From positions 1 to 53,863 of the forward strand of contig JAITGM010000046.1 of assembly GCA_031280685.1 (NCBI GenBank): a stretch of DNA of 53,863 bases. Reading direction: 5' to 3'. Under the pieces are notes generated by a model that saw only the letters and a program-made list of their open reading frames with translations, was not told the DNA's origin and ran no database searches. This stretch comes from Christensenellaceae bacterium (GTDB taxonomy: Bacteria > Bacillota > Clostridia > Christensenellales > UBA1750). Of this stretch, positions 25,465 through 34,900 are shown piece by piece. The number at the start of each line of letters is the position of its first letter. Position 1 is the first letter of the stretch. The translations under genes and the position numbers were made by a program.

Positions 25465-26288
25465 AAACAAAGCCCTTCGCCGCCCCTTACGCGGTGTGGA
25501 TGCTGCTCTTTACCATCGTGCCCATCGCCCTGGTGGCAGCCTACTCCTTCACCACGGCGGATGGGGCCCTCACCCTGCGGAACATGGCGAATTTTCTCGA
25601 CCCGATCTATATCACGGTTTTGCTGCGCTCGCTGGGCATAGCGCTGCTCTGCACGCTGATCTGCCTGCTGGTGGGGTACCCCGCCGCCTATGTGCTCGCG
25701 CAAAAGGATTTTGACAAAAAGGGCGTGCTCGTTTTGCTCTTCGTCATCCCCATGTGGATGAACTTCCTTCTGCGCACCTATGCCTGGCTGACTCTGCTCG
25801 AATCCAACGGCCTCATCACATCCACGGTCAACCGCGTCATCGAATTCTTCGGCGGCCAGGGCAATGTAAGGCTGCTGTATAACTATGGCGCGGTGCTGAT
25901 GGGCATGGTCTATAACTACCTCCCCTTCATGGTTCTGCCGCTTTACACCTCGCTAAGCAGGCTGGATCGGCGCGTGGTCGAGGCCGCCGAGGACCTGGGC
26001 GCTAACCGCTCGCAGGTTTTCTTGCGCGTGGTCTTTCCGCTTTCGGTGCCGGGCATCTTTTCTGGGGTCACGATGGTCTTCATGCCGGCGATCACCACCT
26101 TCGTCATCTCCCGCCTGCTGGGCGGGGCGCAGTTCAAGCTCTTTGGTGACCTCATCGAGCAGCAGTTCCTGTTCACCGGCAATTGGAATTTCGGCTCGGC
26201 CATGTCGCTGATCATGATGGTGCTTCTTCTCCTCTCAATGAGCATCATGAATCGCTACGGCGATCAGGAAGGGGGCGGCATCTTTTGA
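25461..26288 (+). CDS. potB: Spermidine/putrescine ABC transporter permease PotB
   Basis: 275 residues with six predicted membrane segments and the EAA loop ([28 protein letters not shown]), which docks PotA. It starts with GTG at 25461 (GTGAAAACAAAG) overlapping the potA stop, and its TGA overlaps the potC start. Confidence 0.94.
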   Translation: MKTKPFAAPYAVWMLLFTIVPIALVAAYSFTTADGALTLRNMANFLDPIYITVLLRSLGIALLCTLICLLVGYPAAYVLAQKDFDKKGVLVLLFVIPMWMNFLLRTYAWLTLLESNGLITSTVNRVIEFFGGQGNVRLLYNYGAVLMGMVYNYLPFMVLPLYTSLSRLDRRVVEAAEDLGANRSQVFLRVVFPLSVPGIFSGVTMVFMPAITTFVISRLLGGAQFKLFGDLIEQQFLFTGNWNFGSAMSLIMMVLLLLSMSIMNRYGDQEGGGIF

Positions 26289-27058
26289 AGTCGGCGGGCT
26301 TTTTCAAGCGCGGCTACGTCTACCTGGTGCTGGCCTTCCTCTATATGCCCATCCTCACCCTCATCGTTTTTTCGTTCAACGCCTCCAAATCCAGGGCAGT
26401 ATGGGGTGGTTTCACGCTGGATTGGTACCGCGCTCTCTTCCAGAACAGCGAGATCCTAAACGCCCTCTATGTCACCCTGGCCGTGGCTCTCTTGGCGGCC
26501 GTGACCGCCACTTTCATCGGCACCTTGGGCGCAATCGGCATGTTTTCGATGAAGAACGGCCCAAAATCCCTCCTCTTGGCGGCCGCGAACCTTTCGATGC
26601 TCACGCCTGACATCGTCATCGGCATCTCCCTGATGATCCTCTTCCTTTTTGCCAACCTGCCCCTCGGCTTTGGCACCATGCTCCTTGCGCATGTGAGCTT
26701 TAACGTCCCCTATGTGCTCTTTTCGGTGCTGCCGCGCCTTAAGCAGATGAACGGCAGCGCGTATGAGGCGGCGCTCGACCTGGGCGCCACGCATTGGCAG
26801 GCCATCCGCAAGATCGTGCTCCCAGAGATCATGCCCGGCATTCTCACGGGCTTCATCCTGGCCTTCACCCTCTCGCTGGACGATTTTGTGATCAGCTTCT
26901 TCACGACTTCAGAAGTGCAGAACCTCTCTATCCTCGTCTATTCCATGGCCAGGCGCGGCATTCACCCCACGATCAACGCGCTTTCTACGCTCATGTTCGT
27001 GGCCATCGTCGCCCTGCTCCTCCTCGTGAACCGCAAATCCTCCATCCTCGAGAGATGA
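26285..27058 (+). CDS. potC: Spermidine/putrescine ABC transporter permease PotC
   Basis: 257 residues, six membrane segments, and an EAA loop (AYEAALDLGATHWQAIRKIVLPEIMPGI). The start is TTG 26285, overlapping the potB TGA (TTGA), which gives the family N-terminus [22 protein letters not shown]; an upstream ATG at 26183 would lie deep inside potB. Confidence 0.93.
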   Translation: MKSAGFFKRGYVYLVLAFLYMPILTLIVFSFNASKSRAVWGGFTLDWYRALFQNSEILNALYVTLAVALLAAVTATFIGTLGAIGMFSMKNGPKSLLLAAANLSMLTPDIVIGISLMILFLFANLPLGFGTMLLAHVSFNVPYVLFSVLPRLKQMNGSAYEAALDLGATHWQAIRKIVLPEIMPGILTGFILAFTLSLDDFVISFFTTSEVQNLSILVYSMARRGIHPTINALSTLMFVAIVALLLLVNRKSSILER

Positions 27059-27105
27059 GGGATTGCGAAAACCCCAAAAACGCTCGAAAGGAACGATCAA
27101 GCGAA

Positions 27106-28161
27106 ATGAAAAAGCTCCTCCCTCTGCTGCTCTGCGCCTGCCTGCTCTGCGCACCCTTCCTTAGCGGCTGCACCCCCGCCGCAAACGAAAAGCCTTCCTC
27201 CATTACGGTCTTCAACTGGGAAGATTACATCAACCCCGAGATCTTTGACCTTTTCGAGAAGGAAACGGGTATAAAAGTGACCTATACCCGCTTCACCACC
27301 AATGAGGAGATGTATCTGAGGCTCGATCGCGGCGGAGTGAACTACGATGTTGCCTTCCCCTCCGACTACATGATTGAGCGGCTGGTCAAGAACGACCTCC
27401 TCCTCCCTCTCGATCACGAAAAGCTCCCCGAGTTTAAAAACACCTACGCTTGGCTGCAAACCCCAGACTACGACCCGGAATCGAAGTATTCCGTTCCCTA
27501 TATGTGGGGCACCGTAGGCATCCTTTACAACACCGAGATGACCGACGGCGAGATCGACTCCTGGGGCGCCATGTGGGATGCGAAGTACCTGCGCAACGTG
27601 CTGATGATGGACTCAGTGCGCGACTCTCTAGGCATCACGCTGTGCTACCTGGGCTTTGATCTCAACACGCGGGACGAAACGCAGCTTGCCGCGGCCGCGG
27701 AAATGCTCAAGGAGCAAAAGCGATCCGGCGTGGTGCTGGCCTACGGCGTGGACGAGATCAAGGATAAGATGGTCAACAACGAGGCGGCGCTCGGGCTCGT
27801 TTGGTCCGGGGACGCGATCACCTCAATCGACCTTAACGAAGGCCTCGCCTTCTGCGTGCCGAAGGAAGGCTCCAACGTCTGGATTGACGGCATGGTCATT
27901 CCCAGATCCAGCAAGAACCCCGAGGGTGCCCTCGCCTTCATCAACTTCATGATGCGCCCCGAGATCGCCGCCATGAACAGCGAATATATCGGCTATTCCA
28001 CGCCCAACGAAGCCGCGATGGCGATTTTGGGCGCCGAATACTCCGAAAACCCCATCTTCAACCCACCCGCGGAAGTCATCGCCCGCTGCAAGTTCTTCCA
28101 TGACGTGGAGGATGCGCTCGAAACCTACAACCGTATTTGGGAAGAGGTCATGAACGAGTAA
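27106..28161 (+). CDS. potD: Spermidine/putrescine-binding lipoprotein PotD
   Basis: 351 residues. A lipoprotein signal peptide with lipobox LSGC (lipidated Cys22) is followed by a periplasmic-binding-protein type fold starting SSITVFNWEDYINPEIFDLFEKETGIKV, the hallmark of PotD/PotF. It captures the polyamine at the outer membrane face of the cell membrane and hands it to PotBC. ATG 27106 is preceded by AAAGGAA; upstream in-frame ATG 26794 lies inside potC. A bidirectional terminator follows. Confidence 0.95.
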   Translation: MKKLLPLLLCACLLCAPFLSGCTPAANEKPSSITVFNWEDYINPEIFDLFEKETGIKVTYTRFTTNEEMYLRLDRGGVNYDVAFPSDYMIERLVKNDLLLPLDHEKLPEFKNTYAWLQTPDYDPESKYSVPYMWGTVGILYNTEMTDGEIDSWGAMWDAKYLRNVLMMDSVRDSLGITLCYLGFDLNTRDETQLAAAAEMLKEQKRSGVVLAYGVDEIKDKMVNNEAALGLVWSGDAITSIDLNEGLAFCVPKEGSNVWIDGMVIPRSSKNPEGALAFINFMMRPEIAAMNSEYIGYSTPNEAAMAILGAEYSENPIFNPPAEVIARCKFFHDVEDALETYNRIWEEVMNE

Positions 28162-28182
28162 TTTCCCGCCTCCGCTTCCACC

Positions 28183-28227
28183 AAAAAAAGAGCCTTCCAC
28201 GGTTTCATGCCGTGAAGGGCTCCTTTT
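28183..28227. terminator. Bidirectional terminator between potD and sigG
   Basis: A-run, then AAAAGAGCCTTCCACGG pairing with CCGTGAAGGGCTCCTTTT with a short loop; T-tracts occur on both strands. Confidence 0.85.
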
Positions 28228-28241
28228 CTTCATCCTGTTTC

Positions 28242-29015
28242 CTATATTTGCTTTTTCATACGGGCCAGGGCACTCTTTTCCAGCCTGGAAACCTGGGCCT
28301 GCGAAATCCCGATCTCTTCGGCCACCTCCATCTGCGTGCGGCCGTCAAAAAAGCGCATTTTTACGATCTTTCTCTCCCTGTCGCCCAGGCGCTCGATCGC
28401 CCCGCGGATCGCGATGCCGTCCAGCCAGGTTTCGTCGTTGTCCTTCTCGTCGTGAATCTGGTCCATCACATACAGCGCGTCGCCGCCATCGTTGAAGATG
28501 GGCTCGAAGAGCGAGATCGGATCCTGAATGGCGTCCATCGCCATGGTGACGTCCTCCTGCTTGAGCTCAAGCTTGGCCGCGATCTCAGCGATGGTCGGCT
28601 CGCGGCCAAGTTCGGCCGAAAGCCTTTCCTTCATCTGCATGGCCTTATAGGCCGTGTCCCTCAGCGATCTGCTCACGCGGATGGAATTGTTATCGCGCAA
28701 ATAACGGCGGATCTCGCCGATGATCATCGGCACGGCATAGGTCGAAAAGCGCACGCCAAGGGTCGTATCGAAATTGTCGATGGACTTCATCAGCCCGATG
28801 CAGCCGACCTGAAAGAGGTCGTCCATGGTTTCGCCCCTGCCGGCAAAGCGCTGCACCACAGAAAGCACGAGCCGCAGATTGCCGCTGATGAACTCCTCCC
28901 TGGCTGTCGGATCCCCAGCGTGAATGCGATCGAAGAGTTTGAGCATTTCTTCATGCTTGAGCACCGGTAGTTTTGAGGTATCGACTCCGCAGATTTCCAC
29001 TTTGTTCAATGCCAT
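28242..29015 (-). CDS. sigG: RNA polymerase sporulation sigma factor SigG
   Basis: 257 residues, the late forespore-specific sigma factor. Regions 2 (LRLVLSVVQRFAGRGETMDDLFQVGCIGLMKSIDNFDT), 3 and 4 (TQMEVAEEIGISQAQVSRLEKSALARMKKQI) are complete, and the N-terminus MALNKVEICGVDTSKLPVL is the conserved SigG-specific leader that binds anti-sigma factors. It follows sigE on the same strand with a gap of 121 nt, as in Bacillus and Clostridia. Confidence 0.96.
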   Translation of the reverse strand: MALNKVEICGVDTSKLPVLKHEEMLKLFDRIHAGDPTAREEFISGNLRLVLSVVQRFAGRGETMDDLFQVGCIGLMKSIDNFDTTLGVRFSTYAVPMIIGEIRRYLRDNNSIRVSRSLRDTAYKAMQMKERLSAELGREPTIAEIAAKLELKQEDVTMAMDAIQDPISLFEPIFNDGGDALYVMDQIHDEKDNDETWLDGIAIRGAIERLGDRERKIVKMRFFDGRTQMEVAEEIGISQAQVSRLEKSALARMKKQI

Positions 29016-29136
29016 TTCCTTTTCCTCCGGTCAGCAAGGTTTTTGCCATCTTAGTGTTGCCATCCGGAAAGGAATTCATTCCCGAAGCACGGAACAACAC
29101 AAAGCGGAAACGTATACGAAAATCAGCCTTGGCGGG

Positions 29137-29838
29137 CTAGAGTTTTGCCCCAATGTCGCTCTTTAGGCGCTTAATGATGCGCTTTTCCAGGCGGGAAATA
29201 TAGCTTTGCGAGATGCCGAGCTTATCGGCCACCTCTTTTTGCGTCTGCTCACTTTCACCGCTTAGACCAAAACGCATTTTAATGATGCGCTTCTCTCTCG
29301 TGCTCAGGCGCGAGAGGGCGTCTTCCAGCAGGCTTTTGTCGGCTTCCTCCTCCAGCGCCCGGCCTACCAGGTCGGGTTCCGTGCCCATGATGTCGGATAA
29401 AAGCAGCTCGTTGCCGTCCCAATCCACGTTCAGCGGCTCCTCGAGGGACACCTCCATTTTCGTGCGGTTCGAGCGCCGCAAATGCATCAATATTTCGTTT
29501 TCTATGCAGCGGGAAGCGTAGGTCGCCAGCTTGATCTTCTTCTGCGCGTCAAAGGTATTAACCGCCTTAATCAGCCCGATGGCTCCAATCGAAATCAGGT
29601 CTTCAATGCCCACGCCGGTGTTTTCGAACTTACGCGCGATATAGACCACCAGCCGCAGGTTGTGTTCAATCAGCCCCGGCCGCATGGACTCATCGCCCTC
29701 GCGCAGGCGGCGCATGACCTCTTCCTCTTCCAGCTTGCTGTAGGGCGGCGGAAGGGATTGGCTGCCGCCGATGTAATGAATCGGCCGCGCAAAAAGCCGC
29801 AAAAATCTCCTCCATAGGGCCGCAAAAGCATTCTCCAT
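29137..29838 (-). CDS. sigE: RNA polymerase sporulation sigma factor SigE (pro-form)
   Basis: 233 residues, the early mother-cell sigma factor. The first about 25 residues ([25 protein letters not shown]) are the hydrophobic/basic pro-sequence removed by SpoIIGA. Regions 2 and 4 are complete ([65 protein letters not shown]). ATG 29838 with AAAGGGGAG upstream is preferred over ATG 29949, which overlaps spoIIGA. The order spoIIGA-sigE-sigG is conserved. Confidence 0.96.
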   Translation of the reverse strand: MENAFAALWRRFLRLFARPIHYIGGSQSLPPPYSKLEEEEVMRRLREGDESMRPGLIEHNLRLVVYIARKFENTGVGIEDLISIGAIGLIKAVNTFDAQKKIKLATYASRCIENEILMHLRRSNRTKMEVSLEEPLNVDWDGNELLLSDIMGTEPDLVGRALEEEADKSLLEDALSRLSTREKRIIKMRFGLSGESEQTQKEVADKLGISQSYISRLEKRIIKRLKSDIGAKL

Positions 29839-29872
29839 CCCCAAAACTCCCCTTTCTCGTATCTGTGCGCGC

Positions 29873-30625
29873 TTATTGCGCTTGGTTATAGGCGCAGGAG
29901 CCCGGCAATAAGGCGTCGCAATCCAACTCACCCGGGTAGATCGCCACAAACCAGTCCATCTTTTCGCCCTCTAAAAAGACGGAATCCGGATAAAATGCGT
30001 CGATGACGCCCTCCGCGCCCAGTGCCGTGAAGGGCACGGGGCGAAGCTTCCCGAGGTGCAGCCCTTTCGCCAGCCCCGGGGCAATGAGCATCACCGGCAG
30101 GCCAGAAAGGGGCTCCTGCAGGGCGTTTCCAGTGTCGATCAGCCCAACCAGGTCGAGCTCCTCCTCCCCCAGGCGAAGGTTGACCCGCCGGCGGAACTCC
30201 GGCCTGGCCTGCCCAAGCGGCAGGCTAAGTGCGGCCATGGCCATCGCACCCAGAACGGCGGTGAAAATCGCCTGCCAAAGGCCGAACCCGCGCGCGCCGA
30301 GCATCTCCATCAGCCCATAGCCCGTGCCGCCCAGGCAAATCAGCGCTACGAGCGAAAAGCCACTCGTGCGCAGCCAGGTTCTAAGCGTCAAGCCCCGCAG
30401 GGCAAGCCCGCACATGCCCACGATACAGGCCGTGCGGAAGAGCAAGCCTTGCAAAAAGCGAAGTGGCGGCCAATACGCGGCAAGTGCATAGCCGCTGCCG
30501 AGCGCCGCGGCCAACGCGACGCGCCAAAAGATTGGTCTGCGCCGCGAAAGCCGCAGGGCCAGCGAAAGAACGAGGGCATCCATGGCAAAATTCTGCAGGA
30601 GGAACAACTCCACATACACCCTCAT
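29873..30625 (-). CDS. spoIIGA: Sigma-E processing aspartic protease SpoIIGA
   Basis: 250 residues. Five to six N-terminal membrane segments (about 1-130) precede a soluble domain holding the aspartic protease motif [17 protein letters not shown] near 165. The membrane part senses the forespore SpoIIR signal and the soluble dimer cleaves pro-SigE. It is shorter than Bacillus SpoIIGA (about 309 residues), like other clostridial copies. Start ATG 30625 has a GGAGGGCGAAGG site and gives [12 protein letters not shown], the family start; an upstream ATG would run through the promoter. Confidence 0.94.
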   Translation of the reverse strand: MRVYVELFLLQNFAMDALVLSLALRLSRRRPIFWRVALAAALGSGYALAAYWPPLRFLQGLLFRTACIVGMCGLALRGLTLRTWLRTSGFSLVALICLGGTGYGLMEMLGARGFGLWQAIFTAVLGAMAMAALSLPLGQARPEFRRRVNLRLGEEELDLVGLIDTGNALQEPLSGLPVMLIAPGLAKGLHLGKLRPVPFTALGAEGVIDAFYPDSVFLEGEKMDWFVAIYPGELDCDALLPGSCAYNQAQ

Positions 30626-30657
30626 GGCCTTCGCCCTCCGCGTTTTGACTTTTCCTA

Positions 30658-30724
30658 AATATAGGCGCAGAAGCTTCGACATCTCTGTAGAAGCGGCGCG
30701 GAAACAAGGCCATTTTGCTCGACA
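30658..30724 (-). promoter_or_regulatory. Spo0A boxes and -10 of the spoIIGA-sigE operon
   Basis: On the minus strand TGTCGAG (30724-30718) and TGTCGAA (30681-30675, perfect 7-mer core of the 0A box) are followed 11 nt later by TATATT (30663-30658). No consensus -35 is seen, as expected for a Spo0A-activated spoIIG promoter. Confidence 0.6.
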
Positions 30725-30755
30725 GCTTCCCCCGTTCTTTTCCTGCGCGAGGGGT

Positions 30756-30781
30756 AAAAAAAGAGCGCTTTCGCGCTCTTT
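30756..30781 (-). terminator. Terminator after the nucleotidyltransferase
   Basis: AAAGAGCGC (30760-30768) and GCGCTCTTT (30773-30781) form a 9-bp stem with a TTTC loop; a T-tract follows on the minus strand (A-run 30756-30762). Confidence 0.8.
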
Positions 30782-30806
30782 GGGCTGTGGATTAGGGAGC
30801 CGGACT

Positions 30807-31559
30807 TTAAGGGAAGATTCGCCCCAGCAGATGGGCGCAAAAAGTGCGTACGGACTCCTCATCCGCGCAAAAGCGGCCGTCGCCCGCATAGGCGGCAAGC
30901 GCTGCGGCCAGAACCCGCGAAAAGGCCTTGGGCAGATGCGTAAGCCCCCACTCCCCACCGGCCTTTTTCGATAGAACCAGCCCCTCCTCCACATAAGCCA
31001 GCACCCGGCAAAGATTCAGGCAGGCATAAACCGGGTTTTGCGCCAGGTTCGCCATGGCGTCCCGCGCGTCGTCGCGCAGGCTCGCCAGGTAGTCCTCGTG
31101 CCGCACGGGGCCAAAAGCCTCGGCGATGGGCCTGCCCAAAAGGCAACGCCCTGCGGCCAGAATGACGGTGAAATGCGCCGCCAGATCCGGATCGCTGCCC
31201 TGGTAACGCCGAAAATAGCCGGCCGGATCCGCTAAATAGTCCAATCGGTAATTGCTGGCGTAATGCAACTCAAAACGGCAGGGATGGAAAAAATGGAGCG
31301 CGTTTTCGGCCAGAACCACGCTCATTTCAAAGCCCCTGGGCGGCGCGAAGGCCTCAAGGGGAAGCAACGCATCTAAAATCGCCGCTTTTTCCTCAAAAGT
31401 GAGCGCCTTTTTGGCCAAAATGATGAAGTCTATATCGCTGCCCTTCGGGTTAAAGCCGCCGAGCACGGCGGAGCCATGCAGATATAGCCCGCTCAGCCCT
31501 TCCCCGAGGGCTGAGCGCATCGCATCTTCGAGCTTTCGCAGCAAGGCTTCGAGTTCCAT
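30807..31559 (-). CDS. Aminoglycoside adenylyltransferase-like nucleotidyltransferase
   Basis: 250 residues. The nucleotidyltransferase core motif LYLHGSAVLGGF (residues 26-36) and GSDIDF (Asp42, Asp44) match the AadA/ANT family, followed by an all-helical C-terminal domain of the DUF4111 type. Such proteins can adenylylate streptomycin or spectinomycin, but many chromosomal homologues are not resistance enzymes. It starts 4 nt after the MATE stop and is cotranscribed with it. The substrate cannot be inferred from sequence. Confidence 0.83.
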   Translation of the reverse strand: MELEALLRKLEDAMRSALGEGLSGLYLHGSAVLGGFNPKGSDIDFIILAKKALTFEEKAAILDALLPLEAFAPPRGFEMSVVLAENALHFFHPCRFELHYASNYRLDYLADPAGYFRRYQGSDPDLAAHFTVILAAGRCLLGRPIAEAFGPVRHEDYLASLRDDARDAMANLAQNPVYACLNLCRVLAYVEEGLVLSKKAGGEWGLTHLPKAFSRVLAAALAAYAGDGRFCADEESVRTFCAHLLGRIFP

Positions 31560-31562
31560 GGC

Positions 31563-33029
31563 CTAAACCTGGATGCTCTGCCACTTCCCCTGGCGGTAAC
31601 GCCAAAGAGAGAGTATATAGCAGATGACGCCATCTGAAACCAAGGCGATCCACACGCCGGCAAGCCCGATTTGAAGGGGATAAAAGACGAGCGCCGCGCT
31701 GATGAGCGGCCGAACCAGCAGCACGCCCACAAAGGTGATGACGGCCGCAAAGCGCGAATCCCCGGCGCCGCGAAGGGCGCTGATATAGACAAAGCGCGCG
31801 TTGGAAATGGGGTTTGCCACCGCGATGATCTGCAGCATCAAAACCGACAGCGCGATGATGCTCGCCTCGCCGGTATACAGCCCCACGATGGGCCTGCCGC
31901 CGAAGAACAGCAAGATCGCCACCAAAAACGAAACGATCAACCCCATCTGCTGCGTCATCCGCACATAAATCTTTGCCAAATCGGGGCGGTTGCGCCCCAG
32001 GCACTGGCCCACCAGCGTGGTCGCCGCAGTGCCGAAGGCCATGCCCGTGGTGAATGAGAGCTGCTGAATATTCATGGCCACCATGTGCGCGGTGTAAGAC
32101 GCATCCCCAAGGGAGGTAACGATCATGACGAAGAGCAGCATCCCCGCGCGCATGATGATCTGCTCAACCATCGCAGGCAGGCCTATATTCAGGATGCGCT
32201 TCATCATCGACCAATCTATGTGGAAGAGCTTCTTAAAGTCGAAAAAGACGAAGCTTTTGCCCCTGGCCACAACGGCAACTGCCATGCCGAGCGCCACCGC
32301 CTGACCGATGACCATGGCAATCGAGGCGCCGGCCACGCCCCAGGCCGGGAAGCCGAGGTTGCCGCCGATCATGCAATAGTTAAAGAAGATGTTGACGAGG
32401 TTGGCCGCCGTGTTGTTATAGAACGACGCCCTGGTGTTGCCGGCCCCGCGCAGCACCGCGTTGATGGTGAAGGTGAGCGCGAGCGTCGGGAAGCCATAGA
32501 TCTGAATCCTGAAATAGGCCCAGGCTTCCTCAATCGTCCTTTCGCTCAGGCTGCCGGTCGATAAAAGGCGCAGCATGCCCTTGCCGCAGAAGAACATCGC
32601 CACGCAGAGCAAAGCGGTGATAGCAAGCGTCATGAGCATAGACTGATAGAGCACCGCATTGGCGCTTTGGGCATCCCTTGCGCCCCTGAAGCGGGCCACC
32701 AGCGCGGTGGAGCCAACGCCCAGCGCCATGAAGGCGGCCATCATGATGAACCTTGGCTGCGTCACCAGCCCAACCGCGTTGATCGCATAGGAGCCAAGCC
32801 CCGCGACCATGATATTATCTGCAATGGATACCAGCGACGCAAGGATGCTTTCGGCCAGGGCCGGCCAGGTCAGCCCGATGATAAGATTGCGCCGCCGCGC
32901 GCTGCCCTCGACCTCAATGTCGAAATTGTGCGCCCTTTCAGCCGCCTTGCCCTTAAAGGGGCTTTCTTCGGTTTCGGAAGGTTCTTCAACTGCTTCCGCA
33001 AGCTCTTCTCGATCGGTCTTCTCTTCCAT
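31563..33029 (-). CDS. MATE family efflux transporter
   Basis: 488 residues with twelve hydrophobic segments arranged as two MatE domains, and the family pattern LTWPALAESILASLVSIADNIMVAGLGSYAINAVGLVTQP near the N-terminus. It probably exports cationic or amphipathic compounds using a Na+ or H+ gradient. An acidic cytoplasmic N-terminal extension (about 45 residues, rich in Glu) precedes the first segment. Ribosome-binding site AGGAGG. First gene of a two-gene operon with the nucleotidyltransferase. Confidence 0.92.
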   Translation of the reverse strand: MEEKTDREELAEAVEEPSETEESPFKGKAAERAHNFDIEVEGSARRRNLIIGLTWPALAESILASLVSIADNIMVAGLGSYAINAVGLVTQPRFIMMAAFMALGVGSTALVARFRGARDAQSANAVLYQSMLMTLAITALLCVAMFFCGKGMLRLLSTGSLSERTIEEAWAYFRIQIYGFPTLALTFTINAVLRGAGNTRASFYNNTAANLVNIFFNYCMIGGNLGFPAWGVAGASIAMVIGQAVALGMAVAVVARGKSFVFFDFKKLFHIDWSMMKRILNIGLPAMVEQIIMRAGMLLFVMIVTSLGDASYTAHMVAMNIQQLSFTTGMAFGTAATTLVGQCLGRNRPDLAKIYVRMTQQMGLIVSFLVAILLFFGGRPIVGLYTGEASIIALSVLMLQIIAVANPISNARFVYISALRGAGDSRFAAVITFVGVLLVRPLISAALVFYPLQIGLAGVWIALVSDGVICYILSLWRYRQGKWQSIQV

Positions 33030-33075
33030 TTCCTCTTCCTCCTAATTCTAAGCACAGGGATTCTATATCCTTTTT

Positions 33076-33104
33076 AGTGTAAGCCATCCGAAGGCAAATT
33101 GCAA
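33076..33104 (-). promoter_or_regulatory. Promoter of the MATE operon
   Basis: On the minus strand TTGCAA (33104-33099), 17 nt, TACACT (33081-33076). Confidence 0.65.
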
Positions 33105-33144
33105 ACCCGCAATGCTATGTTTTTTATGCTCTCTTATAAAGAAT

Positions 33145-33177
33145 GGCGGCGCCCCATCTACGCGATGGGGCGCCGCC
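33145..33177. terminator. GC-rich hairpin after the ADP-ribosylglycohydrolase gene
   Basis: A perfect 14-bp stem GGCGGCGCCCCATC/GATGGGGCGCCGCC with a TACGC loop; on the minus strand it is followed by ATTCTTTAT, a weak T-tract. Confidence 0.65.
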
Positions 33178-33200
33178 CGCGCATTGCCCATTTAGGGAAC

Positions 33201-34784
33201 CTAGTCTTCCCCCATGTGCTTCATCGTAAGGCTGCAAAGCTCGTCGATGTGGATCTTTTCTACGCCCAGAATCTGCGTCTGCAGCTCGCCGCCGAAAGCC
33301 TTGGTCCATTCCTCCGGAATTCGCTCGGCGCTGATCATCATGCCGATGATGGAGCCCACCGTGGCGCCGTTGCAGTCGGTATCAAAGCCGCAGCCCACAG
33401 CCAGGCAGATGGACTTGCCAAAGTTTTTCCTTCCCCAAAGCAGCGCCATGACGATGATCAAGGCATTGGAAATGGTATGGCACCAGTGGTGCGCGTCGTG
33501 CTCATCCCAGCGGGCATGGATGAAGGCATAGGCCTCCTCGGCGCTCCTGCCCTCGTCATAAAAGGCCAGCAGTGCGCAAATTTGCTCATAAAGCCTCGAT
33601 CGCTCGGGGATTTCCTTCAACCCGCAGGCGATCACGGCGCGAACATCGTCTAAAACGGCGGCGGCCGAGAGCATCGCGGCCACGAAGATCTCGCCATAGA
33701 TGCCGTTTTTCACATGAGAAACCGAGGCGTCGCGCCAGGCCATTTCGGCTGCCGCCTCGGGCTTGCCGGGGTTGATGTAGCCATAATAGTCCGCCCGGAT
33801 CTGCGCGCCGATCCACTCGCGATAAGGGTTTTTGTGCACGGCGGAAATCGGCGGCTCGTAGCCGTTGACGAAGTTTAGGTAGGCTACGCGCTCGGCCGTG
33901 CAATAGGCCTTCTTGGGCTGGCAGTCCACCCAGGCCGCGAGCACATCAAAGGGCTTGAAGTCCCTGCCATGGCGCTCTAAAATCTGCGTGGCGGCCATCA
34001 CGGTATAGTTCGTGTCGTCATCCGCCGGGGCGCCGTCTATCGTATCCGCCCAGCAGCGCCCACGCAGGTGGAAGCTGATGCGCGCATAGAGTTCCTCGTT
34101 CAAATCCTTCTGCAGCACGTAGCGGCGCAGCGGGTAGTTGCCCGTGGCCTTTAAAAGCTCGTTCAGTTCGCCCGTGCGAATGCCTTCAAGCGGCTTGCCC
34201 AGCAGGCAGCCCGCGATACGCCCCAGCCATGCGCCCTTAATCTTCTCTGGCAGAGCCTTTTTATCGGGCTTGGGCAGGAACCTGCCGCCGGGATGGCGGC
34301 AGGCCTTGATTCCGTCCAGATCTGAGGGCTCGTAATAAGCATAGCCCTCGCGCAGCGGCCGCGAAAGCAGGATCTGCGCCAGCGCCTCGACCATCGTTTC
34401 CCTTTCGGCGGTGAAGGGCAGCGCCACAAGCTCCTCCACAAGCCTTTTATAGCGCTGAACATCGCGGCCCTCGTCAAAAAGCTGCTGGTACTCCACCAAA
34501 AAGTCGGCCGAGTAGAGATCCCAGGGGTGCATCGCCGCGTAGTTTGGCTGATCCTTGACGCGCCTTTCCTCAGCCGTGCGGCCGGAATCCTCGACATCGA
34601 TGAGTTCATCCAGCTTCATGCCGAAACGGCGGCAGATGAGCACCAGCCGCTCAAACTCGGGAACCGACGCGCCGGATTCCCATTTTTGCACGGCCTGGCG
34701 TGATACGCCGAAGATTTCGCCCAGCGCCTCCTGCGAAAGACCCGCTTTGACCCTGGCCGCCGCGATTTTGCCCCCGATGCCCAT
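33201..34784 (-). CDS. Xre HTH - ADP-ribosylglycohydrolase fusion
   Basis: 527 residues. An N-terminal Xre-type HTH (about 5-60; LSQEALGEIFGVSRQAVQKWESGASVP) is followed by a helical linker and an ADP_ribosyl_GH domain (about 185-515). The domain has GAWLGRIAGCLLGKPLEG at its start, ADDDTNYT near 250 and GFDTDCNGATVGSI near 466, which supply the Asp residues that bind the two Mg ions of the DraG/ARH fold. It probably removes ADP-ribose from a macromolecule or metabolite and may bind its own promoter. ATG 34784 with GAGGGGATT is preferred over ATG 34874, which precedes the promoter. No ADP-ribosyltransferase is nearby. Confidence 0.87.
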   Translation of the reverse strand: MGIGGKIAAARVKAGLSQEALGEIFGVSRQAVQKWESGASVPEFERLVLICRRFGMKLDELIDVEDSGRTAEERRVKDQPNYAAMHPWDLYSADFLVEYQQLFDEGRDVQRYKRLVEELVALPFTAERETMVEALAQILLSRPLREGYAYYEPSDLDGIKACRHPGGRFLPKPDKKALPEKIKGAWLGRIAGCLLGKPLEGIRTGELNELLKATGNYPLRRYVLQKDLNEELYARISFHLRGRCWADTIDGAPADDDTNYTVMAATQILERHGRDFKPFDVLAAWVDCQPKKAYCTAERVAYLNFVNGYEPPISAVHKNPYREWIGAQIRADYYGYINPGKPEAAAEMAWRDASVSHVKNGIYGEIFVAAMLSAAAVLDDVRAVIACGLKEIPERSRLYEQICALLAFYDEGRSAEEAYAFIHARWDEHDAHHWCHTISNALIIVMALLWGRKNFGKSICLAVGCGFDTDCNGATVGSIIGMMISAERIPEEWTKAFGGELQTQILGVEKIHIDELCSLTMKHMGED

Positions 34785-34820
34785 AGCAATCCCCTCTCTA
34801 TCCGTTGATTTCTTAAGCGC

Positions 34821-34849
34821 AGTGTAGCAGGCAGGCCCCAAAGACGCAA
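34821..34849 (-). promoter_or_regulatory. Promoter of the Xre-ADP-ribosylglycohydrolase gene
   Basis: On the minus strand TTGCGT (34849-34844), 17 nt, TACACT (34826-34821), about 40 nt before the ATG. Confidence 0.65.
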
Positions 34850-34867
34850 TCAACCAAGGGTAGCGGA

Positions 34868-34888
34868 AAGGCAACTTTTAGTTGCCTT
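34868..34888. terminator. Hairpin after the ABC permease pair
   Basis: AAGGCAAC (34868-34875) and GTTGCCTT (34881-34888) around TTTTA. No T-tract follows on the minus strand, so function as a terminator is uncertain. Confidence 0.45.
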
Positions 34889-34900
34889 CCCCAAAGCCAG

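Noticed and set aside
24388-25470. Minus-strand frame of 360 codons covering all of potA
   Set aside because: It is the antisense of a clear potA gene and has no family-like sequence; a GC-rich shadow frame. The same holds for frames antisense to sigG (28137-28970), radA (43184-43999) and other genes.
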